NCBI GenBank assembly: GCA_009760855.2
Contig: WPIO01000086.1
Coordinates: 308,001-372,000 of the forward strand
DNA from: Cristatella mucedo
Taxonomy: Eukaryota > Bryozoa > Phylactolaemata > Cristatellidae
Reading direction: 5' to 3'
DNA length: 64,000 bases
Shown: piece after piece, positions 50,935 to 58,435 of the stretch
Layout of the letters: every line of letters begins with the position of its first letter
Position numbering within the stretch: the first letter of the stretch is position 1
Translations under genes and position numbers: made by a program
The notes under the pieces: generated by a model
What the model was told of the DNA's origin: nothing
Databases searched by the model: none
Seen by the model: the letters and a program-made list of their open reading frames with translations, nothing else

Positions 50935-53900
50935 CGCTTCCGATGCCGTGGACTCGGCTCCTTTTTGAGATGCAATATTTTTATTCTGAGGGCTTCTACA
51001 AAATACTAGCTGATTTAACATCCTCCTTTGTATAGCGACAGGAGAGCCTTCACGGCTATCACCAACGCATGCAGTGGCAATATAGAATCGCCCACCTCAG
51101 GATTTGAACCCACGATCTCATTGACCGAGGTCGTGAAAAGCAATCGCCTTACCGGTTTGCCATCGCGGCTCACCGATTCTACTGCCGGAAAACGTTAGCC
51201 CGTAACGCCCACCGCTCGTTAGGGTGCCCGTCCCAGCAGACTCGCGCCGAATACAGCGGGACGCTCCGAGTTTTGGAATTGCAGTTAACGACTTGCAGGT
51301 TTCAGCTCCAATACAGGCTGACATGCCTACAGTATAAGGCAGCAACGAAGAGCGCCCTTAGCATAACAAACGTAGCATAACTAGTCTGCAGCCATTCCCA
51401 TAGAGAAGTCTATCCACCAACAAGGCAGGCGCCCAATAGCAGCCATATCGTACAATAACTCTCAAAATTCTCCCCGAGCACCACTGACCTCCCAACTGGC
51501 GAAAATGTTCGATTAGGTGACTCCCCCCTCCCCCAGTGAAATGCCTGGAGTGCAGGTTTTTTACTTTTACCTGACCTTTAGGTCCCCTATTTATAGACTA
51601 GCACATAACTGGCTGGTAGCCATTATAAATCAGGAGCCAAGGAGAATAAATATCTCGGCAGACACAATCTAACACGCCGCTATTTGAATAATACCCTCTT
51701 TCCAGCATGTATTTCCAGTGCCTAGAGAGCATATTTGATTCTTGTAAGCACCATAAAAATAGTATTGTAATGTTTAATATTATTGTTATCATTCTCACGC
51801 TACAACATCCCCACGATTTTTCAAGGCCTTAGAAAGCCTGCCGACGATTTGGCAGCATAAATTGTAACAGTGTCTGAGCTTTGCTTTATATGGCACTGTA
51901 TATGCATCTGCACGTAGCTACTGTTCAATTGACGACAAATTAAATTCCTACCTGACGTCGGCAGACGGACCGGTCTCCGTTGCAGACGACGCAGCTCTCA
52001 ACGGTCGAAGCCAGTCCGGAAGCGCACATAATGGCGGCAGTCACTCTGAGCTGGGTCGCAAGGCTTCCGTAAGTTCGCTGCAATCGTAGCTATATAGTCG
52101 CACGGGTCACGCTCGCTGTTACGAACGCTGTGTCGCTGCTACGTTGCTAGAGTCTGTACCCTTAGTTCTGACAAGGTAAGGCGAAACTTAGCGTTACTCC
52201 GAGCAAGCGCTAGACGGGATTCGCTGTGCAACCAGTGCTTTGAAGCGCAGCTAGAAAGTCGTAGGAGCCGCCCTTGTGTACTCGGGTCGTGCCGGTATTG
52301 TATCAGTGTCTCCCGCGGTGGCTGCTCTAGTGAGAATCTCACGGAGACACAGCCGGCGCACGTTCGCGGTAAACGAGACTCTTCTTTATATCTCTCAACG
52401 GGCACACACATGGGAGCCCAATCAATCGCAGCAGACGGCACGAAATATAATCTGCATTAGCGGCCCGACGCTTCGCTGCTTCAATGGCTTAACTATTGGC
52501 CGCACGTGATGCATGTGCATTAGTGTCAGGCGCTAGGCTAATTACAGGAGAAGCCGCAGGTGCACACAACATCCCTTCCTCCGTAGCAAATAGATTTCAT
52601 AGTCCACCAACCTAGCTGGGGAGGGGGTGGCCCTCACGACTATAACTTCGTGTAGCCATTGGCTCCCGAGTTCTCCTCTTCTGCCTGCTCAGGCGGTGCC
52701 TCGTCCCCCGGTTTTGTAGTTTGGGCTCTGTCAGGAAGTTAATTTAGCATTACCGAGTTCCGACCAGCTTGGATGGGTGCAGGCTACGTGACAACCACTC
52801 GCAAGAGGCGCACACCAGCTCTGCCCCACGCGAGCAACCGGTCATAGATGCTGCCCAACTTTAGGCAAAGCTGGGGCACCACTCCCACTGCCAGGCGGTT
52901 CCCGCAGGTCGTCTCCGTGCGAGCCTCGATGGCCGGCCTCATGCGATCGTCACCGGCCGAACCGGCTCTGTGAAAACATTCGGGTTCATTATGGCCTCGC
53001 CGATCTCGGAGTTCCACTCCGCCGAGTGAATTTCGCGGTTAAGCTGCTCCAAGCTCTTCGCTTGGTGAGCCGTGATGGCACACTAGGTAAGGTGGTTGCT
53101 TTCATGACCTTGGTCCCGAGATCGTGGGTTCGATTCCTTCGGTGGGCGATCCTTTATCGCCACCGGAAGCGGTGGAGATAGCCGTAAAGGCTCTTCTGTC
53201 GCTACACATAAAGAGGCTGTTTAATCGGCAAGAATTTTTTTCTCCGAGACGCTCTCTCTGCTGTGCTTTGCCTCAGCAAAGCTCACGCTGCTTCACTCGC
53301 AGGCAGCCTGCGCCTCGTCGCAGGCTACTATCGCCTTGCCGCTGACCGCTATCTCGCGTTGCTCCTCTCCGCTCTGCACTGAGGGGCTCGTGCGGGTGCT
53401 CTTAACCACAGAGACACTGTCGGCGCTGCTCACAGCGGCCGCTGAAATGCTCTCCGCCACTATGACACTCGTGCTGCTGCCCTCGGCGGCCAAAACGTCG
53501 CTCTCACGGACGCACTTCGCTGCCGCCGCGTCGCTCTCGCTGCTGCAAAGCTCCTGCTGCTTCGTCTCGCAGCCAAGACACCACTCGCATGGGCTGTCTG
53601 CGCCTGGTCGCAGGCTACTATCACCTCGCCGCTGACTGCATTCTCGCGGCGTTCCTCTTTACTCTGGGCCGAGACGCTTTTGCATGTGCTCTCCAGCACC
53701 AAGAAGGTCTTGTTGCTGAGCTCCGCGGCCGAGACGTCGCTCTCTCGGGCAGTCTTTGCCATCGATAGCAGGCTATTGTCGCCTCGCCGCTGACCACTTC
53801 AGCCTCGCCGCTGGAATCTGTCACATGCTGCACCTCCTTTGTCTCCGGCTGCTGCCGCTGCGCACTTACGTTGTTCTGGCGCTCTTCAGCTGTTGTGGCT

Positions 53901-56260
53901 ACTATGCGTTCCCAAACCCGCTTCCTCCACCGGTATTGCCGTTGGATAGCTGCAGCAGCTGAATGAATTCCGCTGTGTAGTCCGGCTCTTTCGGGCAGTT
54001 GACGATGGAATCGACCAGTGATGAAGCTGGCTCGTCGCCTAGTTTTGTCCCGGTCTCGGCTCCGGCGAGCTGCACCCGCTCCAGCCAAAACCTCTCAGCC
54101 TCAAGCTCGGCCTCATCCGTCAAACACGAGAAGATCAGAATTAACTCGTTTTGCAGCTTGTAGTAATCTTGTTTTACGTCGGCCGGCTGATCACCCCAAC
54201 CGTGTATTGCTTTATCGCCCGGACACGGTGGCACAACATGTTTTGGCGGTATCGCAATATTTAGCCTTTCTATGGCCTTCTCAAGCGGTAGAAGCAAATG
54301 CATATAGTGTGGTCTGCCTTTTCGTACCCCAGTATAGGCGTTCCATCCAAACCATAGAAGGTCTACTACTCTTTTCGGCTCGAGTAAACCATTATCTGAT
54401 GCCAGTTGTTGTATGACAGTGTCTCCCGCGGCAACTGCTCTAGTGAGAGTCTTACAGAGACACAGTGGGCGCATGTGAGCTCTAAACGAGACTCTTGTTT
54501 TTACTCTCAACGGGCACATATATGGGAGCCCAATCAAACGCAGCAGATGACACGAAAATTTTAACTTGCATTAGTGGCCCGACACAAGCGCTGCTTCAAG
54601 GGCTTAACTATTGGCCACAGGTGATACCTGTGCATTAGCGTCAGGCGCTTTGCTAATTACAGGGGAAGCCGCATGTGCACACTACACCGGGACGATAGCG
54701 GAGCACAACAACAGTTAAAAATGACCAAACTTAACTGAAACAAGTTTTCCTTGTCGCAAAGTTTCATATATTGTGTATGTAAGGGGCTAGAAAGAGATAA
54801 CCTTATTGGAGGGCATCATACTAGTATAAAATAAAAGTAACAGTAATACAGTAATACTGTTACTATTATTAGTAGTACTATATTTAATGGGGCAAGATGA
54901 TAAAATCTTTCCTCATTCGGGACCGTCCCTTCAAATAACCTCCCAGGTCTGAGACTCAGATGGCTTTTATTACATATCCGGCATCTAATGACTATAACTC
55001 AGGCACTGCAATTAATGTCTCGCGAATCAATGCGACCTCGCTAATGTAGCCGGCAAGTGTTTCGTCGCTGGCTCGGTAGCAGCTACAGGGGGCGTGCCAT
55101 GGCTTCTGCCAGAGAACACGCACGCTCTCCACTGGCAGCGAGTGGCTCGCCGAGAGCGCTCGCTCATATTGGCATCGGCTGAAGCCCGCGCGTCAGGCGA
55201 CAGGCGGCTTTGGCTTCATTGATTCGCTTCGACTTCACCCTCGGAATAAATAAAAGGTCTTATCCAGCATTCGCGCCTGCCACGTTGGTAGGGAGGTACG
55301 GCGGCGTCGGGCAAGTGGCTGTCGAGGTTGGGAGCGGTTTCAAAGACATTCCGTATAATATGCTGGTGGTGCAAGCGCTAGTGTGGCCTGAACGGCCAGC
55401 ACTACGTATGCAGAAATGGCTCATCGGCCCGCTGCGTGCCGACGCTGAGACTAGCGGAGCGTGGGATCCACAGCGAATCCCACCTCACCCGCTTCTCATT
55501 CCCCATTCGATTGAATAGTTCTTGTACTTAGACTGAACGTGACGACGATTTGCTTTAACACCAGTGGCAATTCACCACTGCTGTTGGGCATTGCGCTGGT
55601 AACCTGTGCATTCAAAAATGTTAGACCGTTGGGTTAGCCAAAGCCCTTGGCAGAATAGTGCAGGCGACAGAACTTTTGTGTGAGCACTTTGAATGTGCCG
55701 CATGCTGCCCAGGTTCGGCGGGACTGCAAAAAAGATCGCACCTGTAGAAAGGGCTGGGCAGAATTCCACGGCTATACGCATCCATCGAAGAGTAATTTTT
55801 TGCAAGACAGCTTTGGAGCGAGCACACGCCAGGCTTCTCTGCCGCCCATTTAATTACCTCGGAGGCAGTATCCAGGGTAATGAGGCGAACGGGAGGGGTG
55901 ATTGAGTTCACCAAGTCGTTGCTAGGGTGTCGCCTAGACTCTAGCTAACTGCGCTTGCCCGAGGCAATTCATGCACGGCCCGAACTCCCGCCCCACCGGG
56001 TCTAGGTTTGAGTGCTTATTTTTCAGAGCAACCTGCCAGGGCTGAGAAAGCGAGGGTTCTCGATCAAACGCAAGGTCTCTTTGACGCCTGCTCCTCAGCA
56101 CGACTCGGAAGACGACCGCATCGAGAGAGCAGCTAGCATTCGGAGGCGAGTGCTCCTGCTTGCTTCGCGACGGATCTCGCCCAGCTACATTTTCCTTCCG
56201 CCTGCAGCTCTTCTGTGCCCTCAGCCAGCTATTCTTTCCTCCAACGCATCGATTCATTAG
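36011..56260 (+). CDS. DUOXA: Dual oxidase maturation factor, 9 coding exons
   Basis: DUOXA proteins are multi-pass membrane partners that let DUOX fold, leave the ER and work at the cell surface. Exons are 36011-36223, 39750-39807, 47216-47347, 48204-48302, 48615-48768, 49935-50146, 50512-50628, 51986-52068 and 56027-56260. All introns are GT-AG and the nine exons join in frame (about 433 residues if exon 9 reads to its stop). Order: cytosolic or luminal N-terminus, TM1 about 48-64 ending ILPGIRG, TM2 about 79-91, a large extracellular loop (92-210) with N-glycosylation sequons at Asn117 and Asn130 in the signature GLRGVNITL, then QLNEVINYNEDFSW and PILWVAEYF, TM3-TM5 in exons 5-7, and a charged tail. 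Vertebrate proteins are about 320-340 residues, so this tail is longer. The last exon is uncertain (see 57120-57310). The gene is divergent from DUOX. Confidence 0.94.
37460..38310 (-). mobile_element. LINE 3' fragment interrupted by a SINE
   Basis: The ATT tail, hairpin and TGACATCCGCAGGGTAAGC run to about 37632; the LINE resumes near 37774 with AAGCATGCAGACGTCG and continues to the C-terminal reverse-transcriptase region. The SINE-B between is flanked by AAGC on both sides. Confidence 0.75.
37628..37773 (+). mobile_element. SINE-B nested in a LINE
   Basis: GACCTCGGTCTCGAGGTCGT, GGTTCGTTTCCTGCGGTGGG, ATAGCCGTAAAGGCTCTTCT and GTTTAATCAGCTAGG. AAGC occurs on both sides. Confidence 0.78.
38325..38425 (-). 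mobile_element. SINE-B fragment
   Basis: TTAGCTGATATATCATAAGC and GAGAGCCTTAACGGCTTGTC in reverse orientation. Confidence 0.5.
38955..39435 (+). mobile_element. Second LINE family, 3' fragment
   Basis: Frame TLTHKARHGLAPSYLAEQLH and the DNA segment ATGCTACTCACTACCTCAAC define a family distinct from the dominant one. Related pieces occur at 1-66, 13.21-13.45, 20.08-20.53 and 63.6-64.0 kb. Confidence 0.65.
39750..39807 (+). CDS. DUOXA: DUOXA coding exon 2 (TM2 micro-exon)
   Basis: This 58-base exon is framed by TTGTTGTAG| and |GTAAGT. It encodes RFYAFVRITTSLFVGAAIL, matching the conserved F-x-x-x-R-[VI]-x-x-S-L-F-[IV]-G-A-x-I-L segment that follows L-P-G-I-R-G. The last base C joins TA of exon 3 to form Leu91. 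Confidence 0.93.
39935..39978. repeat. (GA)n microsatellite
   Basis: GA repeats and GGGAGAGAGAAAG about 130 bases after DUOXA exon 2. Confidence 0.9.
40872..41045 (+). mobile_element. SINE-A inside repeat Y copy 1
   Basis: TGGACTAGTGGTTATGGTGC, ATGGGCTCGAGCTCCGTGG and GAGATTAAGTTATGTTGGGG. The repeat around it is continuous in copy 2. Confidence 0.75.
41078..41150 (-). mobile_element. LINE 3' tail fragment
   Basis: AATAATATATTTG tail and GAGAACTCAATCTTTTTCTAG hairpin on the minus strand, inside repeat Y copy 1. Confidence 0.55.
41243..41345. repeat. Palindromic fragment related to the end of repeat Y
   Basis: CTTACCTGCTTCCTACCTAC at 41258 is an inverted counterpart of GTAGGTAGGAAGCAAGACTC just upstream, so two repeat ends lie tail to tail. 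Confidence 0.45.
41434..41480. repeat. (AC)n(AT)n compound microsatellite
   Basis: About 15 AC units followed by about eight AT units. Confidence 0.95.
41848..42033. repeat. Degenerate telomere-like CCCTAAA tract
   Basis: About 185 bases of imperfect CCCTAAA heptamers with variants such as CACTAAA and CCTTAAAA. This is the plant-type (TTTAGGG) unit, not the usual animal TTAGGG hexamer. Confidence 0.7.
42141..42597 (+). mobile_element. Unnamed interspersed repeat Y, copy 2
   Basis: Matches copy 1 across ACCCATAAACAGAAGCTC, GATTAGTCATTTGCTAAGTC and the end GCGAGACTCACCATATAAAC. It lacks the SINE and LINE inserts of copy 1. Confidence 0.55.
42605..43270 (-). mobile_element. LINE 3' fragment
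   Basis: Minus-strand frame LAYLHWLPVMQSIDFKVLSL and FLHSLAPSYLSDLIPTRLSI, then the 3' tail. Stops present. Confidence 0.75.
43985..45160 (+). mobile_element. L2/CR1-like LINE, long 3' fragment
   Basis: Starts just at the active site (FYADDTQLYIYFDPSQPSN) and continues with FLKINDDKTNLLFMGEPSVI, NLGVMFQSDLSLDDHISS, LLADLHWLPVKQRIDFKVLS and APAYLS-like text, with frameshifts at about 44.43 kb. The intact Y-A-D-D box shows the family's reverse-transcriptase type. Lies in DUOXA intron 2. Confidence 0.85.
45480..45990 (-). mobile_element. LINE 3' fragment
   Basis: Same 3' structure on the minus strand, including TTTGAGGTTTGTACGAGGTA and CCAGGCTTTGGGAGCATATG. Confidence 0.7.
46049..46170. repeat. 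Short tandem motif around GGCATC-TGCC-TCAC
   Basis: AGGCATAGTGCGGGCACGCT, AGGCATCGTGCCATCACGCT and GGCATCATGCCGTCACAATC occur in a row at spacings of about 64 and 30 bases. Confidence 0.5.
47216..47347 (+). CDS. DUOXA: DUOXA coding exon 3 (extracellular loop, glycosylation sites)
   Basis: Acceptor ATTGTATAG|TATGC, donor CTTAAAG|GTGGCC; 132 bases (2+129+1). It encodes CNYGREWDTG, QYKAG, INATVGVKIGLRGVNITLK. The E-W, the [VI]-G-x-x-[IV]-G-L-x-x-[VI]-N-I-T-L run and the two N-x-T sequons are DUOXA signatures. The acceptor tract is weak but no other AG keeps the frame as well. Confidence 0.93.
48204..48302 (+). CDS. DUOXA: DUOXA coding exon 4
   Basis: Acceptor TTTTCGCTGTAG|GCGAA. It encodes GEPEIQQLNEVINYNEDFSW followed by NPWREGRTGFGPY, matching G-x-P-x-x-Q-L-N-E-x-I-[ND]-Y-N-E-x-F-x-W. 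The donor TTACG|GTTCGA is weak in intron positions 3-6, but it is the one that restores frame with exon 5 and gives G-F-G-P-Y-A. Confidence 0.92.
48615..48768 (+). CDS. DUOXA: DUOXA coding exon 5
   Basis: Acceptor CACGTTGTAG|CGTCTG, donor GATATG|GTAATG; 154 bases, phase 1 in and 2 out. It encodes RKDYREAQYRGTPYPILWVA followed by EYF, matching the DUOXA [EY]-[YA]-x-x-A-x-x-x-G-x-P-x-P-[IV]-L-[WY]-[VL]-A-E-x-F segment, then HYKQAGWFTHIMIW at the start of TM3. Confidence 0.94.
48899..48993. repeat. (TA)n(TG)n(CGTG)n(TG)n compound microsatellite
   Basis: TA, then TG, then seven GCGT-type units, then TG, in DUOXA intron 5. Confidence 0.95.
49240..49815 (+). mobile_element. LINE 3' fragment in DUOXA intron 5
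   Basis: NSAARIGCRESCSYHIASFI, TCATATGCTCCCAAAGC and GAGTTTAAGCTCTCTGGGGC mark the reverse-transcriptase end and tail. It ends about 115 bases before DUOXA exon 6. Confidence 0.7.
49935..50146 (+). CDS. DUOXA: DUOXA coding exon 6 (TM3-TM4 and loop)
   Basis: Acceptor CTGTCTTTTAG|GTCTG, donor GCTGTCG|GTAGGC; 212 bases (1+210+1). It encodes FSLWLLANALYFVMPRYGAI, a second hydrophobic stretch, then a P-L-x-[IL]-x-[LF]-G ... [VT]-x-[FY]-G-x-x-F-[YW] run, the TM3/TM4 region of DUOXA. Confidence 0.95.
50512..50628 (+). CDS. DUOXA: DUOXA coding exon 7 (TM5)
   Basis: Acceptor TTTTCTGTAG|GGATCG, donor TATGCCG|GTACAC; 117 bases. It encodes GIVSILVGVALVLLDLF (TM5), then KPESLATFF and DYEEFYA. Without splicing the frame would stop at 50652-50654, giving a short alternative C-terminus. 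Confidence 0.94.
50768..50935 (+). mobile_element. SINE-A in DUOXA intron 7
   Basis: CTTTGGTCCAGCACTTTAAG, GTGGGCTCGAGCCACAAGG, GAGATTAAGTTCTCTTGGGG, ending in a TA microsatellite. Confidence 0.78.
50911..50934. repeat. (TA)n microsatellite at a SINE-A end
   Basis: Twelve TA units at the 3' end of the SINE. Confidence 0.9.
51000..51180 (-). mobile_element. SINE-B in DUOXA intron 7
   Basis: ACTAGCTGATTTAACATCC, CACGGCTATCACCAACGCAT, GATTTGAACCCACGATCTC and TTGCCATCGCGGCTCACC in reverse orientation; a nearly complete copy. Confidence 0.78.
51986..52068 (+). CDS. DUOXA: DUOXA coding exon 8 (cytosolic tail)
   Basis: Acceptor CTCCGTTGCAG|ACGAC and donor GCTTCC|GTAAGT are both strong. The 83 bases (2+81) take the open phase of exon 7 and return phase 0, exactly what the open frame of exon 9 needs. 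It encodes a Ser/Gly/Asn-rich segment starting DDAALNGRSQSG and ending SELGRKAS. There is no family motif here; the assignment rests on splice signals and phase. Confidence 0.8.
52265..52575 (-). repeat. Dispersed repeat X, copy 2
   Basis: About 290 bases match 54400-54700 in the same orientation, including TGTGTGCACCTGCGGCTTCT, GCGCCTGACACTAATGCAC and the coding start equivalent to RVSF...LTRA...AGDT. Frameshifts and stops are present. Confidence 0.75.
52784..53060 (-). pseudogene. Short protein-like frames, probably the remaining end of the same minus-strand element
   Basis: One frame reads EQLNREIHSAEWNSEIGEAI and MNPNVFTEPVRP then stops; an overlapping frame continues with TTCGNRLAVGVVPQLCLKLG and ends at 52784. 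The pattern suggests a frameshifted coding remnant. A SINE-B copy (53.05-53.24 kb) separates it from the repeat-protein frames. No family recognised. Confidence 0.3.
53050..53240 (+). mobile_element. SINE-B, complete copy in DUOXA intron 8
   Basis: GAGCCGTGATGGCACACTAG, GATCGTGGGTTCGATTCCTT, ATAGCCGTAAAGGCTCTTCT and GTTTAATCGGCAAGAATTTT. It splits the minus-strand element remnant. Confidence 0.8.
53293..53901 (-). pseudogene. Degraded repeat-protein frames downstream of the 53902-54537 frame
   Basis: On the minus strand three frames in turn encode versions of the same unit: VVSGEATIAC, then NAVSGEVIVACDQAQTAHA, then IAVSGKAIVACDEAQAACE. Two are preceded by RESDVSAAE and RESDVLAAE. The DNA units are spaced about 160 and 290 bases apart. 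The switch of frame between units means small indels have broken an originally repetitive coding region. Confidence 0.4.
53902..54537 (-). CDS. Unrecognised open frame, 211 codons, inside DUOXA intron 8 on the opposite strand
   Basis: An uninterrupted frame runs to TAG at 53902; its real start is unknown (an in-frame stop lies about 12 codons further upstream). It reads like protein: DLLWFGWNAYTGVRKGRPHY, LEKAIERLNIAIPPKH, DVKQDYYKLQNELILIFSCL, AELEAERFWLERVQLAG, then an acidic, Gln/Leu-rich end. I recognise no family, membrane segment or signal peptide. Its first part lies in a roughly 290-bp sequence that also occurs, damaged, at 52.27-52.57 kb (same strand) and 27.95-28.26 kb (opposite strand), so it is probably part of a dispersed element and not a host gene. 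Confidence 0.4.
   Translation of the reverse strand: MIGLPYMCPLRVKTRVSFRAHMRPLCLCKTLTRAVAAGDTVIQQLASDNGLLEPKRVVDLLWFGWNAYTGVRKGRPHYMHLLLPLEKAIERLNIAIPPKHVVPPCPGDKAIHGWGDQPADVKQDYYKLQNELILIFSCLTDEAELEAERFWLERVQLAGAETGTKLGDEPASSLVDSIVNCPKEPDYTAEFIQLLQLSNGNTGGGSGFGNA
54400..54700 (-). repeat. Dispersed repeat X, copy 1 (contains the start of the 53902-54537 frame)
   Basis: Matches 52265-52575 (same strand) and 27950-28260 (opposite strand) across about 290 bases. The copy keeps an open frame that extends past the shared segment. Confidence 0.75.
56027..56260 (+). CDS. DUOXA: DUOXA coding exon 9 (basic/acidic cytosolic tail, probable last exon)
   Basis: Acceptor TTATTTTTCAG|AGC in phase 0 follows exon 8. 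It encodes LRKRGFSIKRKVSLTPAPQH, then DSEDDRIERAASIRRR, plausible as a phosphorylatable tail, and reads to TAG at 56258-56260. The last about 35 codons (after SIRRR) look less protein-like. Phase-0 donors at AAG|GTCTCT or CGA|GTGCTC could instead splice to the candidate exon at 57120. Confidence 0.65.
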   Translation, partial: SNLPGLRKRGFSIKRKVSLTPAPQHDSEDDRIERAASIRRRVLLLASRRISPSYIFLPPAALLCPQPAILSSNASIH

Positions 56261-56448
56261 GGCTCTTTCTGGCTCCTCGAATAAGTCATCAGTTTACTTC
56301 TTTCCGATTCGCTCCTCCCCACCTATCTTCTTTAGGATTCCAAGTCTTCAAAACTTTTTCCAACATCCTTTGTCTGCGAAAAGCTGCTTTCCTCAGTTTA
56401 TGCCCGTTCTCACCAAAATTAGTCTCCTGTCTGTCGGTTGTCAACATG

Positions 56449-56674
<226 letters not shown>

Positions 56675-56800
56675 GTGTCACGTTTGCCCTAACCAATAGC
56701 TCTCTGTCACTTGCTCGAACTCTCGCTCGCTCGTAGTTCTGTCTCTTAATTTCCCTTCGTCGTTGCTTTTCGCTTTCTTGCTCCGTCATGTTCTCTCCCG

Positions 56801-56801
<1 letters not shown>

Positions 56802-56845
<44 letters not shown>
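56802..56845. repeat. (CT)n microsatellite
   Basis: About 21 CT units. Confidence 0.93.
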
Positions 56846-56847
<2 letters not shown>

Positions 56848-57119
56848 ATCTTCTCCCTATCCTTATTCGTACATTTCACTTTTCTCGTTCTTTTGCCTCT
56901 CCCTCCATCCCCGGCTTTCTCTCGTTCTCGGTGCAGCGTAGTCTCTTTTGGTTAACATTCTTTCCTTCTCTCCTGTCCACCTCCAGCACGAGTCTGTTGT
57001 TCTTATGCAGCCGGGTATCCACCAAGCGAGCGCCCTAATCAATGCCGAAGCGAGATTAATTGATCGTTAATTAGCTGCTCGCCGATCTGCAGTCTTGACC
57101 TCATTTGGATGATTTTCAG

Positions 57120-57310
57120 GTGGCTCGGTCGGAGCAATTTAGGGCATGCAGTGCTAGCTTTAATTTTGGTGGAGTCGGCGCCACAACTGTCTACATTACT
57201 TTCTGTAGAAAAAGCAGCATGAGCATGGAGCTCATAAACAACGGTGCACGTACTGTGACGTCAGAGACCAAGGACTCGCTGGCCGGCATTATCAATCTAG
57301 CTCACGACAG
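57120..57310 (+). CDS. Candidate internal exon, gene membership unknown
   Basis: A 191-base stretch open in one frame lies between a good acceptor (GATTTTCAG|GTGG) and a near-perfect donor (CACGACAG|GTAAGC). It encodes 63 residues, including SFNFGGVGATTVYITF and MELINNGARTVTSETKDSLA. It starts in phase 0, so it could follow DUOXA exon 9 if that exon is spliced earlier, and ends in phase 2, so another exon must follow. I recognise no family. It could be a DUOXA tail exon or the edge of another gene. Confidence 0.45.
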
Positions 57311-57344
57311 GTAAGCTAGCTAGCAATTGATACCCGATTGCAGG

Positions 57345-57530
57345 CAAGGCTAGCTGAGTCAACAGTCTCATTAATAGCGGCAGAAGAGCTTTAGTGGCTA
57401 CCACTATCGCTAGCAGTGGACAATAAAGGATCGCCCACTGGAGGGCTCGAACTCACGACCCGGATGAAAAGGAGCCTTACCTCCCGGGCGAAGACCCAGT
57501 GGCGAGGTGTCTTTATTGCCGCCAGGCCAT
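57345..57530 (-). mobile_element. SINE-B, diverged
   Basis: AGCAGTGGACAATAAAGGAT, CGCCCACTGGAGGGCTCGAA in reverse orientation. Confidence 0.55.
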
Positions 57531-57789
57531 CTTGGGTCTATCGTATCGTTGCTGATTGTCGTAGGGGTTACATTTCGCTTTCTTCATCTACCCGATACCC
57601 TAAGGCTCAGACATTTAACTCAAGGTTATTCAAACTAGTAGCTTGGAATAGAGCCGGCAAAGGCAAACTCATTTAACTAAGCCCTGGCCTCAGCGAAGGA
57701 CGTAGCCAGGATTTATGTACAGGGGCAAAACCTAAATATTGATGGATGAGGCACGAGCTCAGCAACCTTTCCCATTTATCTGCTCAGAA

Positions 57790-58009
57790 CAGCTTTTTGA
57801 GACCCAGTTGAATTACGATAAAACCAACTTACTAGTTATGGGCAAACCAGTCGTGACTCGGTAATAGGTAAGCACAGAGCTCAGAATCGGCTCTGCCAGC
57901 ATGTCTTCTGTAGCATCTGCACGAAATCGATGCGTCTCGTTCCAAGTTGGCCTTTCCCTAGAAGACCACATCAACTCCACTTTAAGTCAGATTACTTTTT
58001 GCCAGATAA
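57790..58009 (+). mobile_element. LINE internal fragment, left of a nested insertion
   Basis: TATGGGCAAACCAGTCGTGA and ATCGGCTCTGCCAGCATGTC match the reverse-transcriptase region; continuity resumes near 58435. Confidence 0.55.
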
Positions 58010-58435
58010 TGTAATAATAATTATAATAATTATTTGTTTTAGCCGCCCTCGGATAACTCAATCTCTTTCTAGGCACTTCACATTAGCTGCAAAGGAAACA
58101 CAATTGAATGGTTAGTGGTAACATGCTCAATAAACAACAAGAAAAACGTGGTTACGGGTGACATGCTCAGGGTTAGCATGCAAGTACGGTTAGTGGCAGC
58201 ATGCACAGTGTCATCACGCATAAGCACGTAGAGGACGAATCACAGGGACTCACTAAATGCTGTAATAAATAGATGAGTTTTTAGTTTCTCTTTAAATGTG
58301 GTAAAGTCGGGAGATTTCGTGACGAAAGTCGGAAGTGTTTTCCAGGCTTTGGGAGCATAAGAATTGAAGGCACGGTCTCAAAAGGATTTGAGACTTGTAC
58401 GAGGTATATTTAAAACATTAGATTCAGAAATGTAG
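58010..58435 (-). mobile_element. LINE 3' fragment inserted into another LINE
   Basis: Reverse-oriented 3' end (GATAACTCAATCTCTTTCTA to TTTGAGACTTGTACGAGGTA) inside a plus-strand copy. Confidence 0.65.

Noticed and set aside
50512-56136. DUOXA exon 7 spliced directly to 56027, giving a tail that starts EQPARAEKAR and stops at 56136
   Set aside because: It is in phase, but inserting exon 8 (51986-52068) uses two strong splice sites and opens the longer, charged frame of exon 9. Kept only as an alternative.
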